Below the pieces are notes generated by a model. That model did no database searches. It had not been told where the DNA came from and saw only the letters and a list, made by a program, of their open reading frames with translations. A stretch of DNA of 64,000 nt from Jiangella ureilytica (GTDB lineage: Bacteria; Actinomycetota; Actinomycetes; Jiangellales; Jiangellaceae): NCBI RefSeq assembly GCF_004348545.1, contig NZ_SMKL01000018.1, positions 1 to 64,000 on the forward strand, given 5' to 3'. Shown here piece by piece: positions 43,059 to 52,010 of the stretch; within the stretch, counting starts at the first letter, position 1; every line of letters begins with the position of its first letter. The position numbers and the translations under genes are program-made.

Positions 43059-45656
43059 GTGACTCGTCGCCGTCTCGCCGCCGGGCTCGCCGTCCTGGCG
43101 GGTCTGGTCGTGCTGGCACTCGTCGCCACGGCGTCCGTCGGCGTCTGGTCGGTGCGCCGCGCGTACCCGGAATACGAGGGCACCGCCGAGATCCCGCGGC
43201 TGACGGCAGAGGTCGAGGTCATCCGCGACGAGAACGGCATCCCGCACATCTATGCCGACACCCCCGAGGACCTGTTCCGGGCGCAGGCGTACGTGCACGC
43301 ACAGGACCGGTTCTGGCAGATGGACTTCCGCCGGCACGTCACGTCCGGCCGGCTGTCGGAGCTGTTCGGCGAGGACCAGGTCGAGACCGACGCGTTCGTG
43401 CGCACGCTCGGCTGGACCGAGGTCGCGCGTGCCGAGCTGCCGCTGATCAGCCCCGAGAGCCGCCGCTACTTCGACGCGTACGCCGACGGCGTCAACGCCT
43501 GGCTGGACCAGACCGACGGCGGCGAGCGCGGCCTCGCGTACACCCTGCTCGGGCTGACCGGCGGTGATGCCTCCCCGAGCCGCTGGACGCCGGTCGACTC
43601 GCTGAGCTGGCTCAAGGCCATGGCGTGGGACCTGCGCGGCAACATGCAGGACGAGATCAGCCGCTCGCTGCTGGCGGCGAGCGGGCTGCCGGTCGACCGC
43701 GTCGAGCAGCTGTGGCCCGACTCGCCGGCCGGCCTGGCGCCGCCCATCGTCGCCGACGAGTACGTCTCGCCGCGGCTGCCCGAGGCGCTGACCGGCGCCG
43801 ACGGCGCGCCCGTCCCGCTGCCGCCGGAGGCCATGGCAGCCGTCCAGGAGGCGGCCGACGGGCTCGACGCGGCCCCGGTGACGTTCGGCGACGGCGACGG
43901 CGTCGGCTCCAACTCGTGGGTGGTCGGCGGCGAGCACACGGAGTCCGGCGCGCCGCTGCTGGCCAACGACCCGCACCTGGCGCCGTCGATCCCGTCGATC
44001 TGGTACCAGGTCGGGCTGCACTGCCGCGAGGTCGGGCCGGCCTGCCCGTTCGACGTGGCCGGCTACTCCTTCGCCGGGCTGCCGGGCGTCATCATCGGGC
44101 ACAACCAGGACATCGCGTGGGGGTTCACCAACCTCAGCCCCGACGTCACCGACCTCTACCTCGAACAGGTCCGCGGCACCACGTATCGCGTCGGCGACGA
44201 CTGGATCCCGCTCGAGGTCCGCGAAGAGACCATCGAGGTGGCCGGCGGCGACGACGTCACCATCACCGTCCGCAGCACCCACCACGGCCCGCTGCTGTCC
44301 GAGCGCGACGACGACATCGAGTCGATCGGCGCCGACGCCGAGGTCGAGGGCGAGCCGCCGCCGTCGGGCGACGAGGACGACGAGGGGGACGAGGGCGACG
44401 ACGGGTACGAGGTCGCCCTGCGCTGGACGGCGCTCGACCCCGGCCGCACGGCGGACGCGATCTTCGCGCTGAACCGGGCCACCGACTGGGGCTCGTTCCG
44501 CTCGGCCGCCGCGCTGTTCGACGTGCCGTCGCAGAACCTCGTCTACGCCGACACCGAGGGCAACTTCGGCTACCAGGCACCCGGCCGCGTCCCGGTGCGC
44601 ACCACGTACGACGGCCGCTATCCCGTCCCCGGCTGGACCGGGCAGTACGAGTGGGCCGGCTACATCCCGTTCGCCGCCATGCCCAGCGTCCTCAACCCGG
44701 CACAGGGCTATGTCGTCACGGCGAACCAGCCGGTCACCAGCGACCGCTACCCGTTCCTGCTGACCGCGGACTTCGACCCCGGGCACCGGGCCGGGCGCAT
44801 CGACGAGCTGCTCGCACAGGCGGTGGCCGGCGGCGACCCGCTCGGCGTCGCGGACATGTCGGCGATCCAGATGGACGCGCACAGCGACGCCGCCGACATC
44901 CTGGTGCCGTACCTGCTCGAGCTCGAGGCGCCGCAGGGCTACTACGGCGACGGGCTGCGGCTGCTGCGCGACTGGGACCGGTCGATGGCGCCGGACTCCG
45001 CCGCGGCGGCCTACTTCAACGCCGTCTGGCGCAACCTGCTCGAGCTGACGTTCCACGACGACCTGCCCGAGGACGAGTGGCCCGACGGCGGTGGCCGCTG
45101 GTTCGAGGTCATGCGCCACCTGCTCCAGAACCCCGCCGACCCGTTCTGGGACGACGTCGAGAGCGAGGGCGGCACCGAGACACGCGACATCATCCTCGTC
45201 GAGGCGGCCCGCGACGCCCGCGACGAGATGACCATGGAGCAGGGCAAGGACGCCTCGACCTGGGAGTGGGGGCGGCTGCACGCGCTGGAGCTGACGGAGC
45301 AGACCTTCGGCACGTCCGGCATCGGGCTGGTCGAGTGGATGGTCAACCGCGGGCCGGTCGAGGTGGGCGGCGGCGGGTCCATCGTGCTGGCCAACGCCTG
45401 GGACGCCGCCGAGGGCTACGAGACGGTGTGGTCGCCGTCGATGCGGATGATCGTCGACCTCGACGACCTCGACGCGTCGCGCTGGATCGACCTCACCGGC
45501 ATCAGCGGGCACCCGTTCCACGACCACTACGAGGACCAGACCGAGCTCTGGCGCGACGGCGAGACGCTGCCGATGCGCTGGGACGAGGACGGCATCCGCG
45601 AGGCCGGCGAGCACACGTTCACGTTCGTCCCGCCCGAGCCGACGGCGTCGCCGTAG
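43059..45656 (+). CDS. Penicillin acylase family protein (Ntn hydrolase)
   Basis: 865 residues, membrane-anchored or exported (LAAGLAVLAGLVVLALVATASVGVW). The alpha chain contains IPHIYADTPEDLFRAQAYVHAQDRFWQMDFRRHVTSGRLSELFG. Autocleavage should occur before S284 in VGSNSWVVGG, which becomes the beta-chain nucleophile; HLAPSIPSIWYQVGL and GLPGVIIGHNQDIAWGFTN follow. An acidic insert near residue 430 (stretch EDDEGDEGDD) is unusual. Substrates include beta-lactams, acyl-homoserine lactones and cyclic lipopeptides in relatives; the real one is unknown. GTG start. Confidence 0.92.
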   Translation: MTRRRLAAGLAVLAGLVVLALVATASVGVWSVRRAYPEYEGTAEIPRLTAEVEVIRDENGIPHIYADTPEDLFRAQAYVHAQDRFWQMDFRRHVTSGRLSELFGEDQVETDAFVRTLGWTEVARAELPLISPESRRYFDAYADGVNAWLDQTDGGERGLAYTLLGLTGGDASPSRWTPVDSLSWLKAMAWDLRGNMQDEISRSLLAASGLPVDRVEQLWPDSPAGLAPPIVADEYVSPRLPEALTGADGAPVPLPPEAMAAVQEAADGLDAAPVTFGDGDGVGSNSWVVGGEHTESGAPLLANDPHLAPSIPSIWYQVGLHCREVGPACPFDVAGYSFAGLPGVIIGHNQDIAWGFTNLSPDVTDLYLEQVRGTTYRVGDDWIPLEVREETIEVAGGDDVTITVRSTHHGPLLSERDDDIESIGADAEVEGEPPPSGDEDDEGDEGDDGYEVALRWTALDPGRTADAIFALNRATDWGSFRSAAALFDVPSQNLVYADTEGNFGYQAPGRVPVRTTYDGRYPVPGWTGQYEWAGYIPFAAMPSVLNPAQGYVVTANQPVTSDRYPFLLTADFDPGHRAGRIDELLAQAVAGGDPLGVADMSAIQMDAHSDAADILVPYLLELEAPQGYYGDGLRLLRDWDRSMAPDSAAAAYFNAVWRNLLELTFHDDLPEDEWPDGGGRWFEVMRHLLQNPADPFWDDVESEGGTETRDIILVEAARDARDEMTMEQGKDASTWEWGRLHALELTEQTFGTSGIGLVEWMVNRGPVEVGGGGSIVLANAWDAAEGYETVWSPSMRMIVDLDDLDASRWIDLTGISGHPFHDHYEDQTELWRDGETLPMRWDEDGIREAGEHTFTFVPPEPTASP

Positions 45657-45673
45657 CCGGTCTCTGCTGCGGC

Positions 45674-46270
45674 TCAGCGCAGGCGGTGGACGCCGCTCGG
45701 GGTCGCCGCGGCGTCGACGGGGACGTCGTGCGGCTCGCGGGGGACCGGGATGTCGAGCACCTCGCCGTCGTGCAGCAGCACGCAGGTCAGCGGCGGCGGC
45801 GAGACCGCGAGCAGCCGGGCCAGCACGCGGTCGTACGACCCGCCGCCGCGCCCCAGCCGGTGGCCGCGCCGGTCGACCGCCAGGCCCGGCACGAGCAGCA
45901 CGTCCGCCGAGGCGACCGCCGCGGGACCCAAGCGGTCGCCGTCGGGCTCCAGCAGCCCGCGCGCGGCCGGGACCAGGCCACGCGGTCCGGTGTACGCGGC
46001 CCAGTCGAGGTCGCCGCCGGGCAGCAGCACCGGCAGCAGCACGTCGACACCGTCGTCGCTGAGCGCCTCGATGAGCGGACCGGTGCCGGGCTCGCGTCCC
46101 ACTGACACATAGGCGGCGACGGTGTGCGCCCCGGCCAGTTCGGAGAGGGCCAGGACGACGTCGCTCAGGCTCCGTCCGGCCGCGGCGAGCGCCGTCGCGT
46201 CGAGCTCGGAGCGGCGCGCGAGGATCCGTTCGCGCAGCGCCCGCTTGGCCTCGCGCACCGTCGTCGTCAC
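45674..46270 (-). CDS. 5-formyltetrahydrofolate cyclo-ligase
   Basis: 198 residues. KRALRERILARRSELDATALAAAG starts the protein, with the nucleotide-binding ending RGHRLGRGGGSYDRVLARLL (the G-R-G-G-G-x-Y-D motif) and CVLLHDGEVLDIPVPREPHDVPVDAAATP. The enzyme recycles 5-formyl-THF to methenyl-THF with ATP. GTG 46270 is preferred (GAAGG upstream). It is divergent from galU, as in M. tuberculosis Rv0992c/galU. Confidence 0.92.
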   Translation of the reverse strand: MTTTVREAKRALRERILARRSELDATALAAAGRSLSDVVLALSELAGAHTVAAYVSVGREPGTGPLIEALSDDGVDVLLPVLLPGGDLDWAAYTGPRGLVPAARGLLEPDGDRLGPAAVASADVLLVPGLAVDRRGHRLGRGGGSYDRVLARLLAVSPPPLTCVLLHDGEVLDIPVPREPHDVPVDAAATPSGVHRLR

Positions 46271-46401
46271 GCCTTCACCGTAATCCGACCGCACGCCGCG
46301 CTACTGACTGTCCGCAGGGCTTTGTAAGGTGACGCCCAGCACGGAGCGGGTACCTGAGCCTTGGAACGAGGCTGGCACGGCCCGACTGGATGAGGAGAGC
46401 G

Positions 46402-47343
46402 ATGACTGAGCAGCGAGCGGGACAGGGCGGACCGGACGGCGCGGTGACGAAGGTGGTCATCCCGGTCGCGGGCCTGGGCACCAGGTTCCTGCCGGCCACG
46501 AAGGCGACGCCGAAGGAGATGCTGCCCGTCGTCGACAAGCCGGCCATCCAGTACGTCGTCGAAGAGGCCGTCGCGGCGGGGCTCTCCGACGTGCTGCTGG
46601 TCACCGGACGCAACAAGGACGCCATCGAGAACCACTTCGACCGCGCCTGGGAACTCGAGCGGGCCCTGGAGCAGAAGGGCGACCAGGAGCGGCTGCGGCG
46701 GGTCATGAAGTCGCAGATCCTGGGCGACATCCACTACGTCCGCCAGGGCGACCCGCGCGGCCTGGGGCACGCGGTCCTCTGCGGCGCGCTGCACGTCGGC
46801 GACCAGCCGTTCGCCGTCATGCTCGGCGACGACCTCATCGACCCGCGCGACCCCCTGCTGCCGCACATGCTCGATGTGCAGAAGCGCCACGGCGGCAGCG
46901 TCATCGCGCTCATCGAGGTCGACGCCGCCCTGGCTCACCTGTACGGCTGCGCGTCGGTCGAGCCGGCCGAGGACGACGTCGTCCGGGTCACCGACCTCGT
47001 CGAGAAGCCCGAGCCGGGCACCGCTCCGAGCAACCTGGCGATCATCGGGCGCTACGTCCTGCACCCGGCGGTGTTCGACGTGCTGCGCAAGACCGAGCCG
47101 GGCCGCGGCAACGAGATCCAGCTCACCGACGCCCTCAAGACGCTGGCCGGCATGCCCGCCGAGGACGGTGGCGGCGTGCACGCCGTCGTGTTCCGCGGCC
47201 GCCGCTACGACACCGGCGACCGCCTCGACTACCTGCGCACCACGGTCAGCCTGGCCAGCGAGCGCAGCGATCTGGGCAAGGACTTCCGGGTGTTCCTGCG
47301 CGAGTTCGTTGCGCAGCTACCGCCCGAGGCCGAGGATGACTAG
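46402..47343 (+). CDS. galU: UTP-glucose-1-phosphate uridylyltransferase
   Basis: 313 residues. VVIPVAGLGTRFLPATKATPKEMLPVVDKPAIQYVVEEAVAAG is the nucleotidyltransferase signature, FAVMLGDDLID the metal site, and VEKPEPGTAPSNLAIIGRYVLHPAVFDVL the sugar pocket. It makes UDP-glucose for cell-wall and storage sugars. ATG 46402 is preferred over 46390 because GAGGAG lies at the right distance. moeA begins at the base after its stop. Confidence 0.95.
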   Translation: MTEQRAGQGGPDGAVTKVVIPVAGLGTRFLPATKATPKEMLPVVDKPAIQYVVEEAVAAGLSDVLLVTGRNKDAIENHFDRAWELERALEQKGDQERLRRVMKSQILGDIHYVRQGDPRGLGHAVLCGALHVGDQPFAVMLGDDLIDPRDPLLPHMLDVQKRHGGSVIALIEVDAALAHLYGCASVEPAEDDVVRVTDLVEKPEPGTAPSNLAIIGRYVLHPAVFDVLRKTEPGRGNEIQLTDALKTLAGMPAEDGGGVHAVVFRGRRYDTGDRLDYLRTTVSLASERSDLGKDFRVFLREFVAQLPPEAEDD

Positions 47344-48570
47344 GTGAAACGTGTCGCCGACCACCTGTCCGACATCCTTGCGGCGGTCCGGCCGCTGAGC
47401 GAGCTGGACTTCCAGCTGCTCGACGCGCACGGGTGCGTCCTCACCGAGGACGTCATCGCGCCGTGGTCGTTGCCGCAGTTCGACAACACCGCCATGGACG
47501 GCTACGCCGTGCTGGCCGACGACGTCGCGTCGGCGTCGGCCGAAGAGCCGGTGACGCTGCCGGTCGTCGCGGACATCCCGGCGGGCGACACCCGGATGAA
47601 CGCCATCGGGCCGGGGCTCGCGGCGCGCATCATGACCGGCGCCCCCATGCCGGCGGGCGCCGACGCCGTCGTCCCGGTCGAAGAGACCGACGCCGGCACC
47701 GCGCGGGTCCGCATCATGTCGCCCGCGAAGCCCGGCGCGCACATCCGGCGGGCCGGCGGCGACGTGCACGAGGGCGACGTCGTCATGGGCGCGGGCACGT
47801 ATCTCGGCGCGGCGCAGATCGGGCTGCTCGCCGCGGTCGGGCGCGACCGCGTGGTGGTCCGGCCGCGGCCGCGCGTCGTCATCATCTCCACCGGCAGCGA
47901 GCTGGTCGAGCCCGGCTACCCGCTGACCACGGGGCAGATCTCCGACTCCAACTCGTTCACGCTGACCGCCGCCGCGCGCGAGGCCGGCGCCGTCGCCTAC
48001 CGCATCCCGCCGATCCCGGACGACAAGGACCGCCTGCTCGGGCTCATCGAGGACCAGCTCATCCGCGCCGACATGGTCATCACCACGGGCGGGGTCAGCG
48101 CGGGCGCCTATGACATCGTCAAAGAGGTCCTCTCGCAGATCGGCACGGTGAAGTTCGACAACGTCGCCATGCAGCCGGGCAAGCCCCAGGGCTTCGGCAC
48201 CATCGGCGACGACCGCACGCCGATCTTCGCGCTGCCCGGCAACCCGGTCAGCGCGTTCGTCTCGTTCGAGGTGTTCGTGCGCCCGGCCATCCGCAAGATG
48301 CTCGGCTCGCCGCGGCTGCACCGGCCCAGCGTCAAGGCCGTGCTGCAGGAGCGGCTGCGCTCGCCCGAGGGACGGCGGCAGTTCGCCCGGGCGCGCGTGC
48401 AGACGGCTCAGGACGGCACCCACCAGGTCCGGCCCATCGGGGCGCAGCACTCGCACCTCATGGGCGACCTCGCCTACGCCAACGCGCTGATCGTGGTGCC
48501 CGAGCACATCACGGAGGTCGCGGCGGGCCAGGTGGTCGACACCGTCCTGCTGGAACGGCGGCGCGAGTGA
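47344..48570 (+). CDS. moeA: Molybdopterin molybdotransferase
   Basis: 408 residues. MoeA hallmarks: LPQFDNTAMDGYAV, IMTGAPMPAGADAVVPVEETDA, RVVIISTGSELVEPGYPLTTGQISDSNSFTLTAAAREAGA, TTGGVSAGAYDIVKEVL, FALPGNPVSAFVSFEVFVRPAIRKM. It inserts molybdate into molybdopterin-AMP. The GTG start follows the galU stop with no gap, and the last bases overlap the moaC start (GTGA), so the galU-moeA-moaC-mog-rimJ run is one operon. Confidence 0.95.
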   Translation: MKRVADHLSDILAAVRPLSELDFQLLDAHGCVLTEDVIAPWSLPQFDNTAMDGYAVLADDVASASAEEPVTLPVVADIPAGDTRMNAIGPGLAARIMTGAPMPAGADAVVPVEETDAGTARVRIMSPAKPGAHIRRAGGDVHEGDVVMGAGTYLGAAQIGLLAAVGRDRVVVRPRPRVVIISTGSELVEPGYPLTTGQISDSNSFTLTAAAREAGAVAYRIPPIPDDKDRLLGLIEDQLIRADMVITTGGVSAGAYDIVKEVLSQIGTVKFDNVAMQPGKPQGFGTIGDDRTPIFALPGNPVSAFVSFEVFVRPAIRKMLGSPRLHRPSVKAVLQERLRSPEGRRQFARARVQTAQDGTHQVRPIGAQHSHLMGDLAYANALIVVPEHITEVAAGQVVDTVLLERRRE

Positions 48571-49043
48571 GCTCTGGTGGTTTCACGCATCTCGATTCCG
48601 AGGGTGCGGCGCGCATGGTGGACGTGTCGGCCAAGGACGTGACGGTCCGGACGGCGACGGCGTCGGGCCGCGTGCTGGTCTCTTCTGCTGTTGTCGCGGC
48701 GCTGCGGGGCTCGGGCGTGCCGAAGGGCGACGCGCTCGCCGTCGCGCGGCTGGCCGGCATCATGGGCGCGAAGAAGACGCCGGACCTCATTCCGCTGTGT
48801 CATCCGCTGGCGCTGCACGGGGTCGATGTGTCGCTGACGGTTTCTGATGACGCGGTGGTGGTGGCGGCGACCGTGCGGACCGCCGACCGGACCGGCGTCG
48901 AGATGGAGGCGCTGACGGCCGTCGCCACCGCAGCGCTCACCGTCGTCGACATGGTGAAGTCCATCGACAAGGGCGCCGTCATCACCGACATCCGCCTCGA
49001 GGAGAAGACCGGGGGCAAGTCCGGCACCTGGCGGCGGCCATGA
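48567..49043 (+). CDS. moaC: Cyclic pyranopterin monophosphate synthase
   Basis: 158 residues. THLDSEGAARMVDVSAKDVTVRTATASG, GIMGAKKTPDLIPLCHPL and RTGVEMEALTAVATAALTVVDMVKSIDKG are the MoaC signature segments, including the catalytic KxxDxxPxCHP and the D-x-x-K loop. It completes the first step of molybdenum cofactor synthesis with MoaA, which is not in this window. The GTG overlaps moeA and the TGA overlaps the next ATG. Confidence 0.95.
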   Translation: MSSGGFTHLDSEGAARMVDVSAKDVTVRTATASGRVLVSSAVVAALRGSGVPKGDALAVARLAGIMGAKKTPDLIPLCHPLALHGVDVSLTVSDDAVVVAATVRTADRTGVEMEALTAVATAALTVVDMVKSIDKGAVITDIRLEEKTGGKSGTWRRP

Positions 49044-49531
49044 GGGCGCTGGTCGTGACGGTGTCGACGCGCGCGGCCACGGGGGTGTACGAGGACCGGG
49101 GCGGGCCGTTGATCGTCGCGGCGCTGTCCGGAGCCGGGTTCGCGGTGACGGGGCCGGTGGTCGTGCCCGACGGCGAGCAGGTCGAGGCGGCGTTGCGTTC
49201 GGGGGTCTCTGACGGCTATGACGTGGTGGTGACCACGGGAGGCACCGGGCTCAGCCCCACCGACGTCACGCCCGAGATGACCCGCCGCGTGGTGGAGGCG
49301 GAGGTGCCGGGCATCGCCGAGGCGATTCGCGCGTACGGGGTCGCGCACGGGGTCCCGGCGGCGGCACTGTCGCGCGGTGTGGCCGGCCGCGCCGGTCGGA
49401 CCCTCCTCGTCAACCTGCCCGGGTCGCCGGGCGGGGTGCGCGACGGGCTCGCCGTGCTGGTGCCGGTGCTGGGGCACGCCGTGGATCAGTTGCGTGGCGG
49501 GGACCACGTCGCTTCCGGAGGTGCGTCGTGA
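49040..49531 (+). CDS. mog: MogA/MoaB-type molybdopterin adenylyltransferase
   Basis: 163 residues. RALVVTVSTRAATGVYEDRGGPLI, DVVVTTGGTGLSPTDVTPEMTRRVVEAEVPGIAEAIRAYGVAHGVPAAALSRGVAGRAGRTLLVNLPGSPGGVRD carry the TTGGTG and D-x-T-P-E signatures. The enzyme adenylates molybdopterin before metal insertion by MoeA. ATGA overlap with moaC, and the last bases overlap rimJ-like GTG. Confidence 0.93.
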   Translation: MRALVVTVSTRAATGVYEDRGGPLIVAALSGAGFAVTGPVVVPDGEQVEAALRSGVSDGYDVVVTTGGTGLSPTDVTPEMTRRVVEAEVPGIAEAIRAYGVAHGVPAAALSRGVAGRAGRTLLVNLPGSPGGVRDGLAVLVPVLGHAVDQLRGGDHVASGGAS

Positions 49532-50145
49532 GGTCGCGATCGACCCGGCTCGGCTGGCCGGTCGAGCTGCACGAGGGCCCCGTCGGGCTGCGGCCGCTGC
49601 ACGCACGCGACCTGCGGGTCTGGTCCCAGGTGCGGCAACGCAGTGAGGCCTGGCTGCGGCCGTGGGAGGCGACGCCCCCGCCGCCGGCCGACCCGTACAC
49701 CATGTCGTTCCGGCAGATGGTGCGGCTGCACGCCGCCCAGGCCCGTGCCGACGAGTCGCTGCCGTGGGCGGTCACCTACAACGGGCGGCTGGCCGGGCAG
49801 CTCAACGTCTCGAACATCATCTGGGGCTCGGCCAGAATGGGGACCGTCGGCTACTGGCTCGACGTCGACCTCGCCGGCCGCGGCATCATGCCCACCGCCG
49901 TCGCCTTGGGTGTCGATTACTGCTTCTTCGTCGCCGGCCTGCACCGGCTCGAGGTCAACATCCGGCCCGAGAATCGCGCCTCCCTGCGGGTCGTCGAGAA
50001 GCTCGGCTTCCGCGAGGAAGGCCTGCGGCCCAAGCTCCTGCACATCGACGGCGAGTGGCGCGACCACCGCTCGTTCGCGCTGACCGCCGAAGAGGTCCCC
50101 GAAGGACTGCTGCGACGGTGGCGTTCGTCGCGTCTGGCCCCCTGA
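49528..50145 (+). CDS. rimJ: GNAT family N-acetyltransferase (RimJ-like)
   Basis: 205 residues. GPVGLRPLHARDLRVWSQVRQRSEAWLRPWEA is the RimJ/RimL opening, TVGYWLDVDLAGRGIMPTAVALGVDYCFFVAGLHRLEVNIRPENRASLRVVEKLGFREEGLRPKLLHIDGEWRDHRSFALTAEE the acetyl-CoA fold. The position just after moeA and the mog gene matches Rv0995. The start overlaps the mog stop. Protein-N-terminus acetylation of ribosomal proteins is the known family role. Confidence 0.9.
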   Translation: MRSRSTRLGWPVELHEGPVGLRPLHARDLRVWSQVRQRSEAWLRPWEATPPPPADPYTMSFRQMVRLHAAQARADESLPWAVTYNGRLAGQLNVSNIIWGSARMGTVGYWLDVDLAGRGIMPTAVALGVDYCFFVAGLHRLEVNIRPENRASLRVVEKLGFREEGLRPKLLHIDGEWRDHRSFALTAEEVPEGLLRRWRSSRLAP

Positions 50146-50289
50146 TCGTTGGTAGCGGCGTCGCGCTGACCAGCGGGTCTCACGGTGGGTAACCGTTTAG
50201 GGTCGGTTCGTCACGCTCTGTTGGTATCTGCCTGTGCGATTATTGATCGGTAGCGCATCGTTTGCTGATTGTTTCGTCTCGGGGGATTC

Positions 50290-50922
50290 ATGAACGACTC
50301 GGCAGGTGTGCGGCTCTGGAACGGCGCCATGCTTCCGACGCCGGGCGTCTTCCAGATCGATGCCGCGCACACGACCGCGGGCTTCGTCGCCCGGCACCTG
50401 ATGGTCACCCAGGTCCGTGGCCGCTTCGAGAAGGTCGAAGGCACGATTCATGTCGCCGAGGACCCGCTCGAGTCGTCCGCGAACGCCGTCATCGAGACGG
50501 GCACCATCACCACCGGCGCGGCGGAGCGCGACGCCCACCTGCGCAGCCCCGACTTCCTCGACGTCGAGACGTTCCCGAAGATGAGCTTCCTGTCCCGCGA
50601 AGTCCACGGCGGCGGCTCCGGCCCGAAGTGGTCCGTCGTCAACGGCCAGATGGTCCGCCGCCGCCGCGGCGGCGCCGGCAAGTTCGTGTGCGTCGGCGAC
50701 CTGACGATTCGCGGGGTCACCCGCCCCATTGAGCTCGACGTCTCCATCGACGGCGTCAAGGGTGACCCGTGGGGCGGTGAGCGCCTGGCTCTGTCGGCGA
50801 CCGGCGAGATCGACCGCGAAGAGTACGGAATGATGTGGAACGTGGCCCTCGAGGCCGGCGGCTGGCTGGTGTCTCAGAAGGTGCAGCTCGAGATCCGGGC
50901 ACAAGCGATCAGGATGACCTGA
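50290..50922 (+). CDS. YceI family protein
   Basis: 210 residues. The lipocalin-like YceI fold is shown by GVFQIDAAHTTAGFVARHLMVTQVRGRFEKVEGTIHVAEDP, SANAVIETGTITTGAAERDAHLRSPDFLDVETFPKMSFLSREV and DLTIRGVTRPIELDVSID. Family members bind isoprenoid or amphipathic molecules. No signal peptide is visible, unlike E. coli YceI. ATG 50290 follows GGGGG at four bases. Confidence 0.9.
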   Translation: MNDSAGVRLWNGAMLPTPGVFQIDAAHTTAGFVARHLMVTQVRGRFEKVEGTIHVAEDPLESSANAVIETGTITTGAAERDAHLRSPDFLDVETFPKMSFLSREVHGGGSGPKWSVVNGQMVRRRRGGAGKFVCVGDLTIRGVTRPIELDVSIDGVKGDPWGGERLALSATGEIDREEYGMMWNVALEAGGWLVSQKVQLEIRAQAIRMT

Positions 50923-51015
50923 GGTCACTCTCGTCACATCGGTCACGTCCGTTGCGGACGACACACCGAGTCACGTCCAACGGCTCGGTTGCGTTGCCAC
51001 GTAGCGTTTTGTGGC

Positions 51016-51834
51016 ATGGGATACAGCGGCCTCATCTATGCGGCGATCGTCGCAGCGTGGGCCGCTTTTCTCGTGCCCAAGTGGGTCCGTCGCAACGAAG
51101 AGGTCGAGCGTGCCCGCGAGACCGACATGGAGCGCCGGGTGCGCGTCCTGTCCCGCCGTGGCGGTCCTCCGCAAGCGCCGCATGGCGCCGTCGCGGTCCC
51201 GTCGCGTGCGCCGTCAGAGCAAGTGACCCGGAGCGTCGAGCCCGACGTCTTCGCAGAAGCCGCCAGGCGCCGCCGGCGCATGCTGAGCTTGCTGGTGGCG
51301 CTGCTCGTCGTCTCGGTGGCCTTGGTCGTCGTGGGCCGCGCGCCGGCGTGGTTGATTGCCGGGCCGGGCGTGCTGCTGGTGTTGTTCTTGCTCGTCGCCC
51401 GCCGCGCCGCCGTCGTCCAAGCCCGCCGCCGACGGGTGGAGGCACGCCGCCGCGCGGCTGAACGCCGCAAGGAACCCCGTCAGGCCGGCGGCGTTGTCTG
51501 GACCTCGTCCTCGGAGGGCGCCGCGGCTCCGGAGGAAGGCGCCACTCGCCGCCTCGTCCTGCCGGACGAGCTCGTGGCCGAGGCGCCGGCAGAAGACCCC
51601 AACGCCTGGTCGCCCGTCTCGGTACCGTTGCCTACCTATCTCACCAAGCCCAAGGCAACCCGCCCCGCGGCTCGAAAGATCGACCTCGGTCAGCCCGGCG
51701 CCTGGACCTCGGGCCGCCTCGACCCGGCTTCGTCCATCCAGCTCCCGCACCGCGCTCCCGCCGAGCAACCGCCGGCCGAAACCACGGACACCGAGCAAGT
51801 GGTCGAAGAGCCCCGCCGCGCCGTCGGCGACTGA
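51016..51834 (+). CDS. SepX/GlpR-type divisome membrane protein
   Basis: 272 residues. One N-terminal membrane segment (MGYSGLIYAAIVAAWAAFLVPKWVRR) is followed by a basic loop, then two further segments near residue 95 (MLSLLVALLVVSVALVVVG, WLIAGPGVLLVLFLLVARR), then a basic region and a Pro/Thr-rich tail. The opening and the place after the galU-moeA-rimJ genes match M. tuberculosis Rv0996 and Streptomyces SepX, a divisome stabiliser. A TAGCGT -10-like site at 51002-51007 lies 8 bases from the ATG, so the message may be leaderless. Confidence 0.85.
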   Translation: MGYSGLIYAAIVAAWAAFLVPKWVRRNEEVERARETDMERRVRVLSRRGGPPQAPHGAVAVPSRAPSEQVTRSVEPDVFAEAARRRRRMLSLLVALLVVSVALVVVGRAPAWLIAGPGVLLVLFLLVARRAAVVQARRRRVEARRRAAERRKEPRQAGGVVWTSSSEGAAAPEEGATRRLVLPDELVAEAPAEDPNAWSPVSVPLPTYLTKPKATRPAARKIDLGQPGAWTSGRLDPASSIQLPHRAPAEQPPAETTDTEQVVEEPRRAVGD

Positions 51835-51885
51835 GTCCCGATTGGGTCTCGGGCCGGTCCGGATGGTAAAGTCGCGGACGTTCTA

Positions 51886-51958
51886 GGGGCTGTGGCGCAG
51901 CTGGTAGCGCACCTCGTTCGCAACGAGGGGGTCAGGGGTTCGAGTCCCCTCAGCTCCA
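51886..51958 (+). tRNA. tRNA-Ala (anticodon CGC)
   Basis: A 73-base cloverleaf: GGGGCTG acceptor, GCGC...GCGC D-arm region, CCTCG-TTCGCAA-CGAGG anticodon arm (anticodon CGC, decoding GCG), AGGGG-TTCGAGT-CCCCT T-arm and CAGCTCC closing strand with discriminator A. CCA is not encoded. It marks the left border of the lower-GC defence island, so it may be the attachment site of an integrated element. Confidence 0.95.
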
Positions 51959-51977
51959 CGAATCAAGATTGGTAGCA

Positions 51978-52010
51978 GGCGGGAGTTCGGCCATCGGCTG
52001 GGCTCCCGTC
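51978..52010 (+). terminator. Hairpin after tRNA-Ala
   Basis: A 13-base-pair stem with G-U pairs, 51978-51990 with 51998-52010 (core CGGGAG/CTCCCG), and a 7-base loop, 19 bases after the tRNA end, followed by a GTTGTT stretch. It is a plausible intrinsic terminator for the tRNA. Confidence 0.55.

Noticed and set aside
42975-45614. Minus-strand open frame of 879 residues
   Set aside because: Antisense shadow of the penicillin acylase gene, with no domain and no ribosome site.
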